From: Bacteroidota bacterium | GTDB lineage: Bacteria; Bacteroidota; Bacteroidia; Chitinophagales; Chitinophagaceae | Direction of reading: 5' to 3' | Length of the DNA stretch: 64,000 nt | Assembly: GCA_023417815.1 (NCBI GenBank) | Contig: JAEZEI010000131.1 | Location: 1 to 64,000, forward strand | Shown here: positions 15,722 to 23,429 of the stretch, one piece after another | How positions within the stretch are numbered: position 1 is the first letter of the stretch | Layout: every line of letters starts with the position of its first letter | The notes under the pieces: model-generated | Databases searched by the model: none | What the model was told of the DNA's origin: nothing | Seen by the model: only the letters and a program-made list of their open reading frames with translations | Program-made: the position numbers and the translations under genes

Positions 15722-17902
15722 ATGAAGATTTTGAAATATCTCTTTACAGCGCTGGTAGTTGTTTCGATGGCGATTCCTGCCAGGGCAGATGAAGGAATGT
15801 GGCTTCCCCAGCTTTTGCAAAAGCTGAATGAAAGCAAAATGAAAAGCCTTGGAATGAAGATAAGCGCCAGGGATATCTACAGCATTAACAGCGGAAGTCT
15901 TAAAGATGCCGTGGTGAGTTTTGGCGGATTCTGTACAGGAGAACTGATCTCGTCAAAGGGCCTTATTCTAACCAATCATCATTGCGGATTTGATGCCATC
16001 CAGAATCACAGCAGCGTGGAGAACAACTACCTGAAAAACGGTTTCTGGGCTAAGGATCACAGTGAGGAAATTGCCAATCCAGGGTTGTTCGTAACCTTCA
16101 TCGTAAGAATAGATGATGTTTCTGCACAGGTAATGAAAGGGGTTACAGACAGGATGAGTGAAAGCGAAAGACAGTCTGCGATCGATAAGAACCTCGCAGA
16201 GGTAAGAAAGAATGTAAAGAAGGAACAGCACCAGGAAAGTTTTGTGCGAGGCTTCTTCGAGGGGAATCAATATTATCTTTTTGTAACGGAAACTTATCGC
16301 GATGTAAGACTGGTGGGAGCGCCACCTTCTGCTATAGGGAATTTCGGTGTGGATAGTGATAACTGGATGTGGCCCCGTCATACGGGCGATTTCTCCATGT
16401 TCCGCATTTATGCAGGCAAGGATAACAAGCCTGCCGAATATTCAAAGGAAAATGTTCCTTTCACACCAAAGAAATCTTTTTCTATTTCCCTTGATGGTGT
16501 TGAGGAAGGCGATTTCACCATGATATTCGGATTCCCCGGCCGCACGATGCAATACCTGCACAGCGCGGCAGTTGAGCAGATCGTAAAGGTGAATGACCCT
16601 GCCAAGATCGCTATCCGTGCAAAGGCGATTGACGTTCTGGGGAGATATATGCGTGCGGATGAAAAGACCAAGATCCAGTATGCAGCAAAATATGCCAGCA
16701 TTCAGAATGCGTATAAAAAATGGCAGGGAGAAGTTTTAGGCCTGACCCGCACCAATGCTGTTGAGAAAAAGAAGAAGTATGAAGCCATCTTCCAGCAGCG
16801 TATAAATGCAGATCCCGCGCTGAAGGCATCCTACGGTACTTTGCTGTCCGACCTGGAGTCTGTATACAGGTCGCTGGAGCCTTTAGGACTTGCAAGGGAT
16901 TATTACCAGGAGATCATGAGCAAGATGGAGTTGTTCTCTATCGCAGCGAACCTCAATTCGCTGGTGACTGCTTATGAGAAGGAAGGAGAGGCCGGGTACA
17001 ATAAGAGACTTGCAACTGTAAAGAATAACCTTAAGAATATTTATGGTGAATACAATCCAGAGGTTGACCGCAGGGTAGTGGAAGCCCTATTGGAAATGTA
17101 TGCGGCTCAACCGGAAACATTCGTAGCTCCTTCGTTGAAACAAGCTCTTGCAACAAATAATGGCAGTGCGCAGGCTACAGCTCTCGCATTGTATGAGCAA
17201 ACCAGCATGGATGATGATGATGCTATTACGGCATTGCTGAACAAGCCAGCCGCAGATGTGATTGCAGCATTGAAGGCTGACAGGACTGCATCGCTTTTCA
17301 GCGAGATACAACGCACCTACCAGGGAAAAGTTCAATCTGAATTAAACGGTATCCAGGATAATATCAACAGGCTGCAGCGCATTTATATGAAAGCGCAAAT
17401 GGAGGTGATGAAAGAGAAGGTATTCTACCCGGATGCAAACAGCACCTTGAGGCTGGCTTATGGAAATGTAAGAGGATATGCTCCCCGCGATGCGGTGAAG
17501 TATGAGTATTATACAGACCTGGATGGCCTGATGCAGAAATATGTTCCGGGCGATTATGAGTTTGATGTGCCTGAAAAACTTAGAATGCTTTGGGCAAACA
17601 AGGATTATGGCCGCTATGCACGCAAAGACGGACGCATGCCTGTAAACTTTATTGCTACCAACCATACTACAGGCGGCAACTCGGGCAGCCCTGCCCTCGA
17701 TGCTTATGGAAACCTGGTCGGTATCAATTTCGACAGGGTATGGGAAGGGACAATGAGCGATATCAATTTTGATCCGACGCTTTGCCGGAATATAATGGTA
17801 GATATCCGCTATGTACTTTTCATTGTAGACAAGTATGCAGGCGCAAAACACCTTATCGATGAAATGAAGATCGTTCATCCAAAGACCGGCGGCAACAAAT
17901 AG
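15722..17902 (+). CDS. S46-family dipeptidyl-peptidase, DPP11-type
   Basis: A 726-residue exported serine exopeptidase that removes dipeptides from oligopeptide N-termini in the periplasm. The signal peptide ends near residue 22 (PARADEG). The chymotrypsin-like halves are visible: TNHHCGFDAI holds the histidine (H86/H87), and TTGGNSGSPALD holds the nucleophile S654. An arginine lies 18 residues after the serine (FDR, R672). In P. gingivalis enzymes the matching residue, 673, is Arg in DPP11 (Asp/Glu specific) and Gly in DPP7, so an acidic P1 preference is predicted. The length is normal for S46. It is monocistronic with a strong terminator. Confidence 0.9.
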   Translation: MKILKYLFTALVVVSMAIPARADEGMWLPQLLQKLNESKMKSLGMKISARDIYSINSGSLKDAVVSFGGFCTGELISSKGLILTNHHCGFDAIQNHSSVENNYLKNGFWAKDHSEEIANPGLFVTFIVRIDDVSAQVMKGVTDRMSESERQSAIDKNLAEVRKNVKKEQHQESFVRGFFEGNQYYLFVTETYRDVRLVGAPPSAIGNFGVDSDNWMWPRHTGDFSMFRIYAGKDNKPAEYSKENVPFTPKKSFSISLDGVEEGDFTMIFGFPGRTMQYLHSAAVEQIVKVNDPAKIAIRAKAIDVLGRYMRADEKTKIQYAAKYASIQNAYKKWQGEVLGLTRTNAVEKKKKYEAIFQQRINADPALKASYGTLLSDLESVYRSLEPLGLARDYYQEIMSKMELFSIAANLNSLVTAYEKEGEAGYNKRLATVKNNLKNIYGEYNPEVDRRVVEALLEMYAAQPETFVAPSLKQALATNNGSAQATALALYEQTSMDDDDAITALLNKPAADVIAALKADRTASLFSEIQRTYQGKVQSELNGIQDNINRLQRIYMKAQMEVMKEKVFYPDANSTLRLAYGNVRGYAPRDAVKYEYYTDLDGLMQKYVPGDYEFDVPEKLRMLWANKDYGRYARKDGRMPVNFIATNHTTGGNSGSPALDAYGNLVGINFDRVWEGTMSDINFDPTLCRNIMVDIRYVLFIVDKYAGAKHLIDEMKIVHPKTGGNK

Positions 17903-17925
17903 CTGGTTTGTAACTGATAGTATCG

Positions 17926-17950
17926 CCCCGGGAACTTTCCCGGGGTTTTT
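17926..17950 (+). terminator. Intrinsic terminator after the S46 peptidase
   Basis: Perfect 8-bp arms CCCCGGGA (17926-17933) and TCCCGGGG (17938-17945), a 4-nt loop, then TTTTT. Confidence 0.85.
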
Positions 17951-18019
17951 ATATTCGTTTAGGCAGCTATTTGCCTTTTTATTCAGGTTCCTTGGTACGT
18001 TTTGTGCTTATTCAAACTC

Positions 18020-18241
18020 ATGAGCCAGGCATTTGTAAGAGAAAGTGATGAACAATGGCTGCACGATGTTTCACCTACAGTGCATGCATTGACCGTTTAC
18101 CTTACCCGGGAAAACAACGGTGTCAGGGTTTATGAACTTAATTCATTTATTGAAGAGGGAACTGGCAGGGAGGTGCACAGGATGAGTAACGGCTTCTCCT
18201 ATGCCAGGGATAAGAACGGGAGATGGGAATTAATTAACTGA
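18020..18241 (+). CDS. Small protein of unknown function
   Basis: A 73-residue protein with no signal peptide or membrane helix. It looks like a compact alpha/beta domain, with strands such as HALTVYLTREN and GVRVYELNSF. I do not recognise it. I chose ATG 18020 over the in-frame TTG at 18002 because a near -7 element (TACGTTTTG) precedes it. It is the first of three small genes in tight succession: the next starts two bases after its stop. Confidence 0.6.
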   Translation: MSQAFVRESDEQWLHDVSPTVHALTVYLTRENNGVRVYELNSFIEEGTGREVHRMSNGFSYARDKNGRWELIN

Positions 18242-18243
18242 TC

Positions 18244-18588
18244 ATGGTACACTTCATTCTTGAAATATTGGTGGAAGCAGCCGTTATATTACTGTTGGCC
18301 CGTTTCATGCAAACGATCGTGATCAGGAGTTTCGGAACTGCAGTTGGTGTGGCTCTTGTGTTGGGAATCCTTAATGCTACTATAGGATGGCTGTTGAGAA
18401 TTCCTTTGAACGTGGTCACGTTGTTCCTTTTGACCTTTATTGTGAGAGTGCTGGTGAGTGCGGTAATGATAAAGGTGGTAGATAAATTATTCAGCGGGTT
18501 TGAGGTAAAGGGATTTAAGGCAGCCCTGGTGCTGGCATTGGCAATTGCGCTGGCCGGGTTGGCACTGGACGCAACCTATTACAATTAA
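18244..18588 (+). CDS. Four-helix phage-holin-family-like membrane protein
   Basis: A 114-residue very hydrophobic protein with four predicted transmembrane helices (about 3-22, 30-50, 54-78 and 92-110) and almost no loops. The pattern and the segment GILNATIGWLLRIPLNVVTLFLLTF (residues about 39-63) resemble the 'mycobacterial 4-TMS phage holin' superfamily annotated in many non-phage genomes. There is no other phage gene nearby, so a housekeeping membrane role is as likely as lysis. It sits between two small soluble proteins, with gaps of 2 and 10 bases, so the three are probably one operon. Confidence 0.65.
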   Translation: MVHFILEILVEAAVILLLARFMQTIVIRSFGTAVGVALVLGILNATIGWLLRIPLNVVTLFLLTFIVRVLVSAVMIKVVDKLFSGFEVKGFKAALVLALAIALAGLALDATYYN

Positions 18589-18598
18589 AAACCGAGAT

Positions 18599-18874
18599 AT
18601 GGCTAACGAACCAGAGGAACACAAGGACCCCAAACTCCCCCCGGTTTTCAACGATGAAAACACCCGGAAGAGGATCGACGAACACCTCAGTAACCCGGAG
18701 GATGAAATAACGGAGGAGGATATTCGAAATGTAAGTACGGAACCTAACCCGCATTACAGGGTTGATCTGAATAATGAGGATGAGAAAGAGCCAGGCGAAG
18801 CAACAAAAGACCAGGAGCCTTCTCCAGGTGAACCACCAATTCAGACTCCCTGGGATGTATTAGGCAGTCCTTAG
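18599..18874 (+). CDS. Small acidic, probably disordered protein
   Basis: A 91-residue protein very rich in E, D, P and N, with no hydrophobic core, so likely disordered. I start it at ATG 18599 (MANEPEEHK), since the upstream in-frame extension overlaps the holin-like gene. It is the third gene of the small cluster. Its stop codon overlaps that of the convergent DUF2279-like gene by four bases (TTAG). No function can be given. Confidence 0.55.
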   Translation: MANEPEEHKDPKLPPVFNDENTRKRIDEHLSNPEDEITEEDIRNVSTEPNPHYRVDLNNEDEKEPGEATKDQEPSPGEPPIQTPWDVLGSP

Positions 18875-19821
18875 AAATATAGCCAGTGCCATTTCAGTTT
18901 TCCTGAAGAATACTCCACAGCCGGCGTAGGGAATTTTATAACATTCAGCATATCAAGCGCCATTCTGATCCCCCGCTTCTTTGTCTTTATCCTGGTCAGA
19001 TCTATATCAGGGGCCAGGTACCATTGCCTTCTCCGGTGAATATCCCTCCTGTCGAAAGTAGTCACACCATCATCGATAGAATAATTTTCTTCCGCACCGA
19101 ATAAACCTTCTGCCCCGGTACCGATTGAAAGATTAATCCATTTTGGGATTTTCGTGTCTGGCAGAAAGGAGCTTATGTTGGCGCTTAGCCAGTAGGTCTG
19201 GCCGTTATAATCCTTTAGGAAGCGTTCTGCAGCGGAAGATCCAAAAAGTTCATCGCTTCTTTCGTTCAGGGATTGATCAGAATAATTCTTACGGTGGAAC
19301 GACCACTTGAACTGGAGGCGTTGTTCATCCCATGCCAGTTCCTGTGCAACAAGAGCACCACTGCCGGCAATGTTGGCGCCAAAATCTGCCCAGCTCCATC
19401 CCCATTCAGCGCTGAAACCATCCAGAACCTCTATCACAGTTTGATAGGCTGCCCCGCTCATCCCACCAAGCCATATTCTTTTTTTTCTGCTTATACCGGT
19501 CCATCTCCACAATTCCATACTTGCCTTACTTTCAGCATATGCGCTGTATACATGCCCGATCTTGTCGACCTGCTTCCACTCAGATGCATCATTGAAGAAA
19601 TGAAAACCTGACTGCGGATAATCTTTATACCATGCTGCATACAATCCAGCCATTGCAGCACTGTAACCACCAATATTCGCCGCAGTAATAATTTTTACGC
19701 GCTTCTTGCTGTAAGGATAATATCTTGTGGAATCGACCTGGGAATAACTTTCTGTTGGTATTATGCAGGCCGGGCCGGCCAGGAGAAGGCATACAACAAT
19801 TATTTTTCCCATCCTCATCAA
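18871..19821 (-). CDS. DUF2279-like exported protein
   Basis: A 316-residue protein with an N-terminal signal (about 1-28). The central part has the features of the DUF2279/YfiM group: DKIGHVYSAYAESK, then a small-residue-rich GGMSGAAYQTVIEVLDGFSAEWGWSWADFGAN region (seen as two adjacent motifs). This group is a periplasmic or membrane-associated family of unknown function. The C-terminal 100 residues look beta-rich (RRQWYLAPDIDLTRI). It is divergent from the phosphohexomutase gene with 58 bases between starts, and its 3' end overlaps a convergent gene by four bases. Confidence 0.7.
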   Translation of the reverse strand: MMRMGKIIVVCLLLAGPACIIPTESYSQVDSTRYYPYSKKRVKIITAANIGGYSAAMAGLYAAWYKDYPQSGFHFFNDASEWKQVDKIGHVYSAYAESKASMELWRWTGISRKKRIWLGGMSGAAYQTVIEVLDGFSAEWGWSWADFGANIAGSGALVAQELAWDEQRLQFKWSFHRKNYSDQSLNERSDELFGSSAAERFLKDYNGQTYWLSANISSFLPDTKIPKWINLSIGTGAEGLFGAEENYSIDDGVTTFDRRDIHRRRQWYLAPDIDLTRIKTKKRGIRMALDMLNVIKFPTPAVEYSSGKLKWHWLYF

Positions 19822-19837
19822 AACAAAAATAACGGTA

Positions 19838-19869
19838 TTGAAAGTATTTGGTAATGAATACTAAATTTG
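19838..19869 (+). promoter_or_regulatory. Bacteroidota-type promoter of the phosphohexomutase gene
   Basis: A -33 TTG (19838-19840) and a -7 TAAATTTG (19862-19869) are 21 bases apart, within the range for this phylum. The ATG follows 10 bases after the -7 box. Confidence 0.5.
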
Positions 19870-19879
19870 ACACCCCTTA

Positions 19880-21613
19880 ATGAACGATATGGAACAAAAA
19901 ACAACTGAACGGATAAATACCTGGCTAGCCGGGGGATTTGATGAAGAACTTGTCGCGGAAATACGTGGCCTGCAGCAGAGTGATCCTTCAATGCTGGAAG
20001 ATGCTTTTTATCGCAACCTGGAATTTGGAACCGGCGGACTGCGGGGCATCATGGGCGCAGGTACGAACAGGATGAACCAGTACACTGTCGGAATGGCGAC
20101 CCAGGGATATGCGAACTACCTGCTTCAGAGTTTTGGAAGTGATATCTGCGTTGCTGTTGCCCACGATTCAAGGAACAACAGCAGGAAATTCGCAGAGATC
20201 ACCGCCGGGGTGTTTGCTGCAAACGGAATAAAAGTTTACCTGTTTGAAGAGCTGCGGCCAACCCCGGAATTAAGCTTTGCAATACGCCACCTTGGATGCA
20301 AGGGCGGGGTGGTATGCACCGCCAGCCATAATCCACGCGAATACAACGGCTACAAGGCATACTGGGATGACGGAGCACAACTGGTGCCACCGCACGATAA
20401 GAACGTGATCCTGGAGGTGGAGAAGATAAATTCGATCAATGATGTAAAGTGGAAGGGAAATGAGCACCTTATCGTATCGGTAGGGAAAGAGATAGATGAC
20501 GCTTACCTCGCAATGGTTAAAAGCCTGAGTGTTTACCCTGACATCTGCAAAGAGCAACACGACCTGAAGATCGTTTATACACCGATACATGGCACAGGGA
20601 TCAAACTGGTTCCGCAGGCCTTAAAGCAACTTGGCTTCAGTGAAGTTCATATCGTGGAAGAGCAGGCAGTGCCAGATGGAAATTTTCCTACGGTGGTATA
20701 TCCAAACCCGGAAGAAACAGAGACCATGAGCATAGGACTGGAAACGGCAAGAAAGCTGGATGCCGATATCCTGCTGGGGACAGATCCGGATGCAGACAGG
20801 GTAGGCATTGGAGTGAAGAACAACAAAGGCGAATGGATATTGCTTAATGGAAACCAGACCGCTTTGCTGGCATTCAATTATATGATCGAAGCACGCAAAA
20901 GGAAAGGGATCGCCCAGCCAAATGATATGGTTATCAAAACCATCGTTACCACTGATATGATTGATGTGATCGCAAGCCGTAATGGGGTTGCCTGTTATAA
21001 TGTGCTCACAGGTTTTAAATGGATATCATCCTTGATCAAAGCCAAGGAAGGAAAGGAGAATTATATTATTGGCGGGGAGGAGAGCTTCGGACTCATGATC
21101 GGGGATAAGATCCGCGACAAGGACGGGGTGAGCGCCGTTGCGCTGCTTTGCGAAATGGCAGCATTTGAGAAAAGCCGCGGCAGAACCCTCTTTGAAAAAT
21201 TAATTGAACTGTACATTGAATATGGTTTCTATAAAGAAGCACTCGTAAGCATTACTAAGAAAGGCATGAACGGTTCAGCAGAGATAGCAGCTATGATGTC
21301 CGGGTACCGAAAAGATCCTCCCGCAATGATCGACGGGATACCGGTTGAACAACTGCTGGATTATGAATTACAGAAAGGCACAAGACTTACGGACAATCAT
21401 CACTGGACGATCGAACTTCCAAAAAGTAATGTTCTCCAGTTCATTCTTGCAGATGGTACAAAGATCTCTGCACGGCCAAGCGGCACGGAGCCAAAGATCA
21501 AATTCTATTTCAGTGTGAATGCTGACCTTGGCAACGCTTCAGATTTTGATGAAGTAGAAAAGCAACTTGATGAAAAGATCGCCAGGATCATTCAGCAGCT
21601 GGGTTTGGCGTAG
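19880..21613 (+). CDS. Phospho-sugar mutase (phosphoglucomutase/phosphomannomutase)
   Basis: A 577-residue alpha-D-phosphohexomutase that interconverts hexose 1- and 6-phosphates. All four family loops are visible: the phosphoserine loop TASHNPREYNGYK (about residue 148), the Mg2+ loop DPDADRVG (about 296), the sugar-binding loop GGEESFG (about 398) and the phosphate-binding loop ARPSGTEPKIKF near the end. The size fits the large PGM2/PgcA-like subgroup. Whether glucose, mannose or ribose phosphates are preferred cannot be seen. A second ATG (MEQKTT) three codons in is possible. pcm follows in the same direction after 28 bases. Confidence 0.92.
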   Translation: MNDMEQKTTERINTWLAGGFDEELVAEIRGLQQSDPSMLEDAFYRNLEFGTGGLRGIMGAGTNRMNQYTVGMATQGYANYLLQSFGSDICVAVAHDSRNNSRKFAEITAGVFAANGIKVYLFEELRPTPELSFAIRHLGCKGGVVCTASHNPREYNGYKAYWDDGAQLVPPHDKNVILEVEKINSINDVKWKGNEHLIVSVGKEIDDAYLAMVKSLSVYPDICKEQHDLKIVYTPIHGTGIKLVPQALKQLGFSEVHIVEEQAVPDGNFPTVVYPNPEETETMSIGLETARKLDADILLGTDPDADRVGIGVKNNKGEWILLNGNQTALLAFNYMIEARKRKGIAQPNDMVIKTIVTTDMIDVIASRNGVACYNVLTGFKWISSLIKAKEGKENYIIGGEESFGLMIGDKIRDKDGVSAVALLCEMAAFEKSRGRTLFEKLIELYIEYGFYKEALVSITKKGMNGSAEIAAMMSGYRKDPPAMIDGIPVEQLLDYELQKGTRLTDNHHWTIELPKSNVLQFILADGTKISARPSGTEPKIKFYFSVNADLGNASDFDEVEKQLDEKIARIIQQLGLA

Positions 21614-21641
21614 GAAAGAATTAGAGTAATTTGCACCTGCA

Positions 21642-22298
21642 ATGAGGAAATATGAAGACACTTATCGTCACAAAGGTTTGCGAAAAAAACTTGTAGACGG
21701 GATCCGTGAGAAAGGCATCACTGACGAGCGTGTGCTAGAAGCTATTAATAACATACCCAGGCATTTTTTCCTGGACACAGCCCTGGACAATATTGCCTAT
21801 GAAGACAGGGCGTTTCCCATTGCTGAGGGTCAGACCATATCCCAACCTTATACTGTCGCATATCAAACCCAGTTACTTCAGGTAAAACCGAAGGAGAAGG
21901 TGCTGGAGATCGGAACAGGAAGTGTATACCAGGCAAGCGTACTGGCTGAAATGGGCGCTATGGTATACACTATTGAAAGGCAGCGAAAGCTTTTTGAAAA
22001 GACAAAGTCATTCATATTCCGCACGAGGTATCCGAACATAAAATTTTTTTACGGCGATGGATTTGAAGGGCTTCCAACTTTTGCCCCCTTCGATAAGATC
22101 ATTATCACCGCAGCAGCCCCCTTCATTCCTCCCAAACTGGTTCAGCAACTCCGGCCAGGGGGCATAATGGTAGTTCCTGTTGATGAAGGAGAACATCAAC
22201 GTATGTTGCGAATAACAAAACTGGAAGATGGTAGCTGGCATGAAGAGGCATTCAGTAATTTCAGCTTCGTTCCAATGCTTAGCGGTAAATCAAATTGA
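21642..22298 (+). CDS. pcm: Protein-L-isoaspartate O-methyltransferase
   Basis: A 218-residue repair methyltransferase that methylates L-isoaspartyl residues so that they revert to aspartate. The substrate-binding part has AEGQTISQPYTVAY (about 61-74). SAM motif I reads VLEIGTGSVYQASVLAE, where the usual sequence is GTGSGYQ, so a highly conserved glycine is valine (codon GTA). That may lower SAM binding or be a sequence error. The rest (FDKIIITAAAPFIPPKLVQQ, LRPGGIMVVPV) is canonical. The stop overlaps the start of the next small gene (TGATATG spacing of one base). Confidence 0.88.
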   Translation: MRKYEDTYRHKGLRKKLVDGIREKGITDERVLEAINNIPRHFFLDTALDNIAYEDRAFPIAEGQTISQPYTVAYQTQLLQVKPKEKVLEIGTGSVYQASVLAEMGAMVYTIERQRKLFEKTKSFIFRTRYPNIKFFYGDGFEGLPTFAPFDKIIITAAAPFIPPKLVQQLRPGGIMVVPVDEGEHQRMLRITKLEDGSWHEEAFSNFSFVPMLSGKSN

Positions 22299-22299
22299 T

Positions 22300-22599
22300 A
22301 TGCGAATCTTTGCCCGGCTTGTATTCCTTTGCAATATCTGTTTCCTGATCACAGTAGTGCTCCGGTTCCTCGAAAGAAAAGGATCCAACCCTGTTTCCGA
22401 TGGTCTGGCTGCCATTCAGCCACTTGAAAATTCCCTTATCATCCTGGGTTATGGCGCAATTATCCTGAATTTCATTTTTGTATTTGTAACAGGGACCGGG
22501 AAACTTTTTAAAAGATCTTTCGCGGTGCCGGGTTGGATAATATGGTTCAACATTATACTGCTGGTACTCCAGTTTTTCTACTTCTTTGTATTACCTTAA
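22300..22599 (+). CDS. Small three-helix membrane protein of unknown function
   Basis: A 99-residue hydrophobic protein with three predicted transmembrane segments (about 4-22, 43-64 and 75-97) and a basic patch between the last two (KLFKRSF). I do not recognise a family. I use ATG 22300 rather than the upstream in-frame start inside pcm, because the extension would be hydrophilic and fully overlapping. It is packed between pcm and the queuosine-precursor transporter with gaps of one and three bases, so probably in the same operon. Confidence 0.55.
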   Translation: MRIFARLVFLCNICFLITVVLRFLERKGSNPVSDGLAAIQPLENSLIILGYGAIILNFIFVFVTGTGKLFKRSFAVPGWIIWFNIILLVLQFFYFFVLP

Positions 22600-22602
22600 A
22601 GC

Positions 22603-23385
22603 ATGATTTCGCGAATCTTCAGTGACAGGCCGGCCCGGATATTCATTTTTTTTACGGGCTTTTTTGTTGCTAATGCGCTCATAGCAGAATGTATAGGCAT
22701 CAAGATTTTTTCTTTGGAAAAACTCTTCGGGAGCGAACCTTTCAGTTTTTCCCTGCTTGGTGAACCAGGCCTTGCTTTAAGCCTGACCTGTGGTGTGCTT
22801 TTATGGCCTTTGCAATTTGTTATTACGGATATTCTTAACGAATACTATGGACCGAAGGCGGTAAAGATGCTTTCTTACATTACCGTGGCACTTATTTCCT
22901 ATGCCTTTCTAATGTTCTATATGGCCATGAGCGTTCCTGCGGCCGATTTCTGGCACGGAACGGGGGTGAACAGGGGAGTGCCAGATATGTCCAGGGCTTT
23001 CAATGCTGTTTTTGGCCAGGGAATGTGGATCATCATAGGCAGCCTGGTTGCATTTCTCGTAAGCCAGGTTATAGACGTTTTTGTTTTTCATCGTATCCGG
23101 AAAGTTACCGGCGAAAAACGGATATGGCTTCGGGCTACCGGTTCTACACTGGTATCGCAACTGATCGACAGCTTAGTGGTACTTTTCATTGCCTTTAAAA
23201 TTGGCAACGACTGGTCGTATCAAAGGGTACTTGCCATCGGGATGGTGAATTATGCATATAAATTCCTGGTGGCCGTGTTGCTTACACCGCTTATTTATTT
23301 AATTCATCACAGGCTGGATGCTTACCTTGGCCATGAAACAGCATTGAAAATGAGGATGGCTGCCGCCGGAGAAAGCGCATCCTGA
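22603..23385 (+). CDS. Queuosine precursor transporter (YhhQ/VUT family)
   Basis: A 260-residue membrane protein of the VUT_1 (YhhQ) family, which imports queuosine precursors such as preQ0 or queuine for tRNA modification. It has six or seven hydrophobic segments and the family's conserved parts VITDILNEYYGPKAVKML (about 75-92), RATGSTLVSQLIDSLVV (about 178-194) and NYAYKFLVAVLLTPL. The length is typical. It is the last gene of the pgm-pcm cluster; a divergent-looking gap of 44 bases separates it from the next barrel gene. Confidence 0.88.
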   Translation: MISRIFSDRPARIFIFFTGFFVANALIAECIGIKIFSLEKLFGSEPFSFSLLGEPGLALSLTCGVLLWPLQFVITDILNEYYGPKAVKMLSYITVALISYAFLMFYMAMSVPAADFWHGTGVNRGVPDMSRAFNAVFGQGMWIIIGSLVAFLVSQVIDVFVFHRIRKVTGEKRIWLRATGSTLVSQLIDSLVVLFIAFKIGNDWSYQRVLAIGMVNYAYKFLVAVLLTPLIYLIHHRLDAYLGHETALKMRMAAAGESAS

Positions 23386-23429
23386 ATGCCCCGGTAATTC
23401 TTTCTCCATCTCTGATTATCTTTACCGCT

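Noticed and set aside
18244..18588. Prophage lysis module based on the holin-like gene
   Set aside because: No endolysin, capsid, integrase or other phage gene is near; holin-like membrane proteins are common in host genomes.
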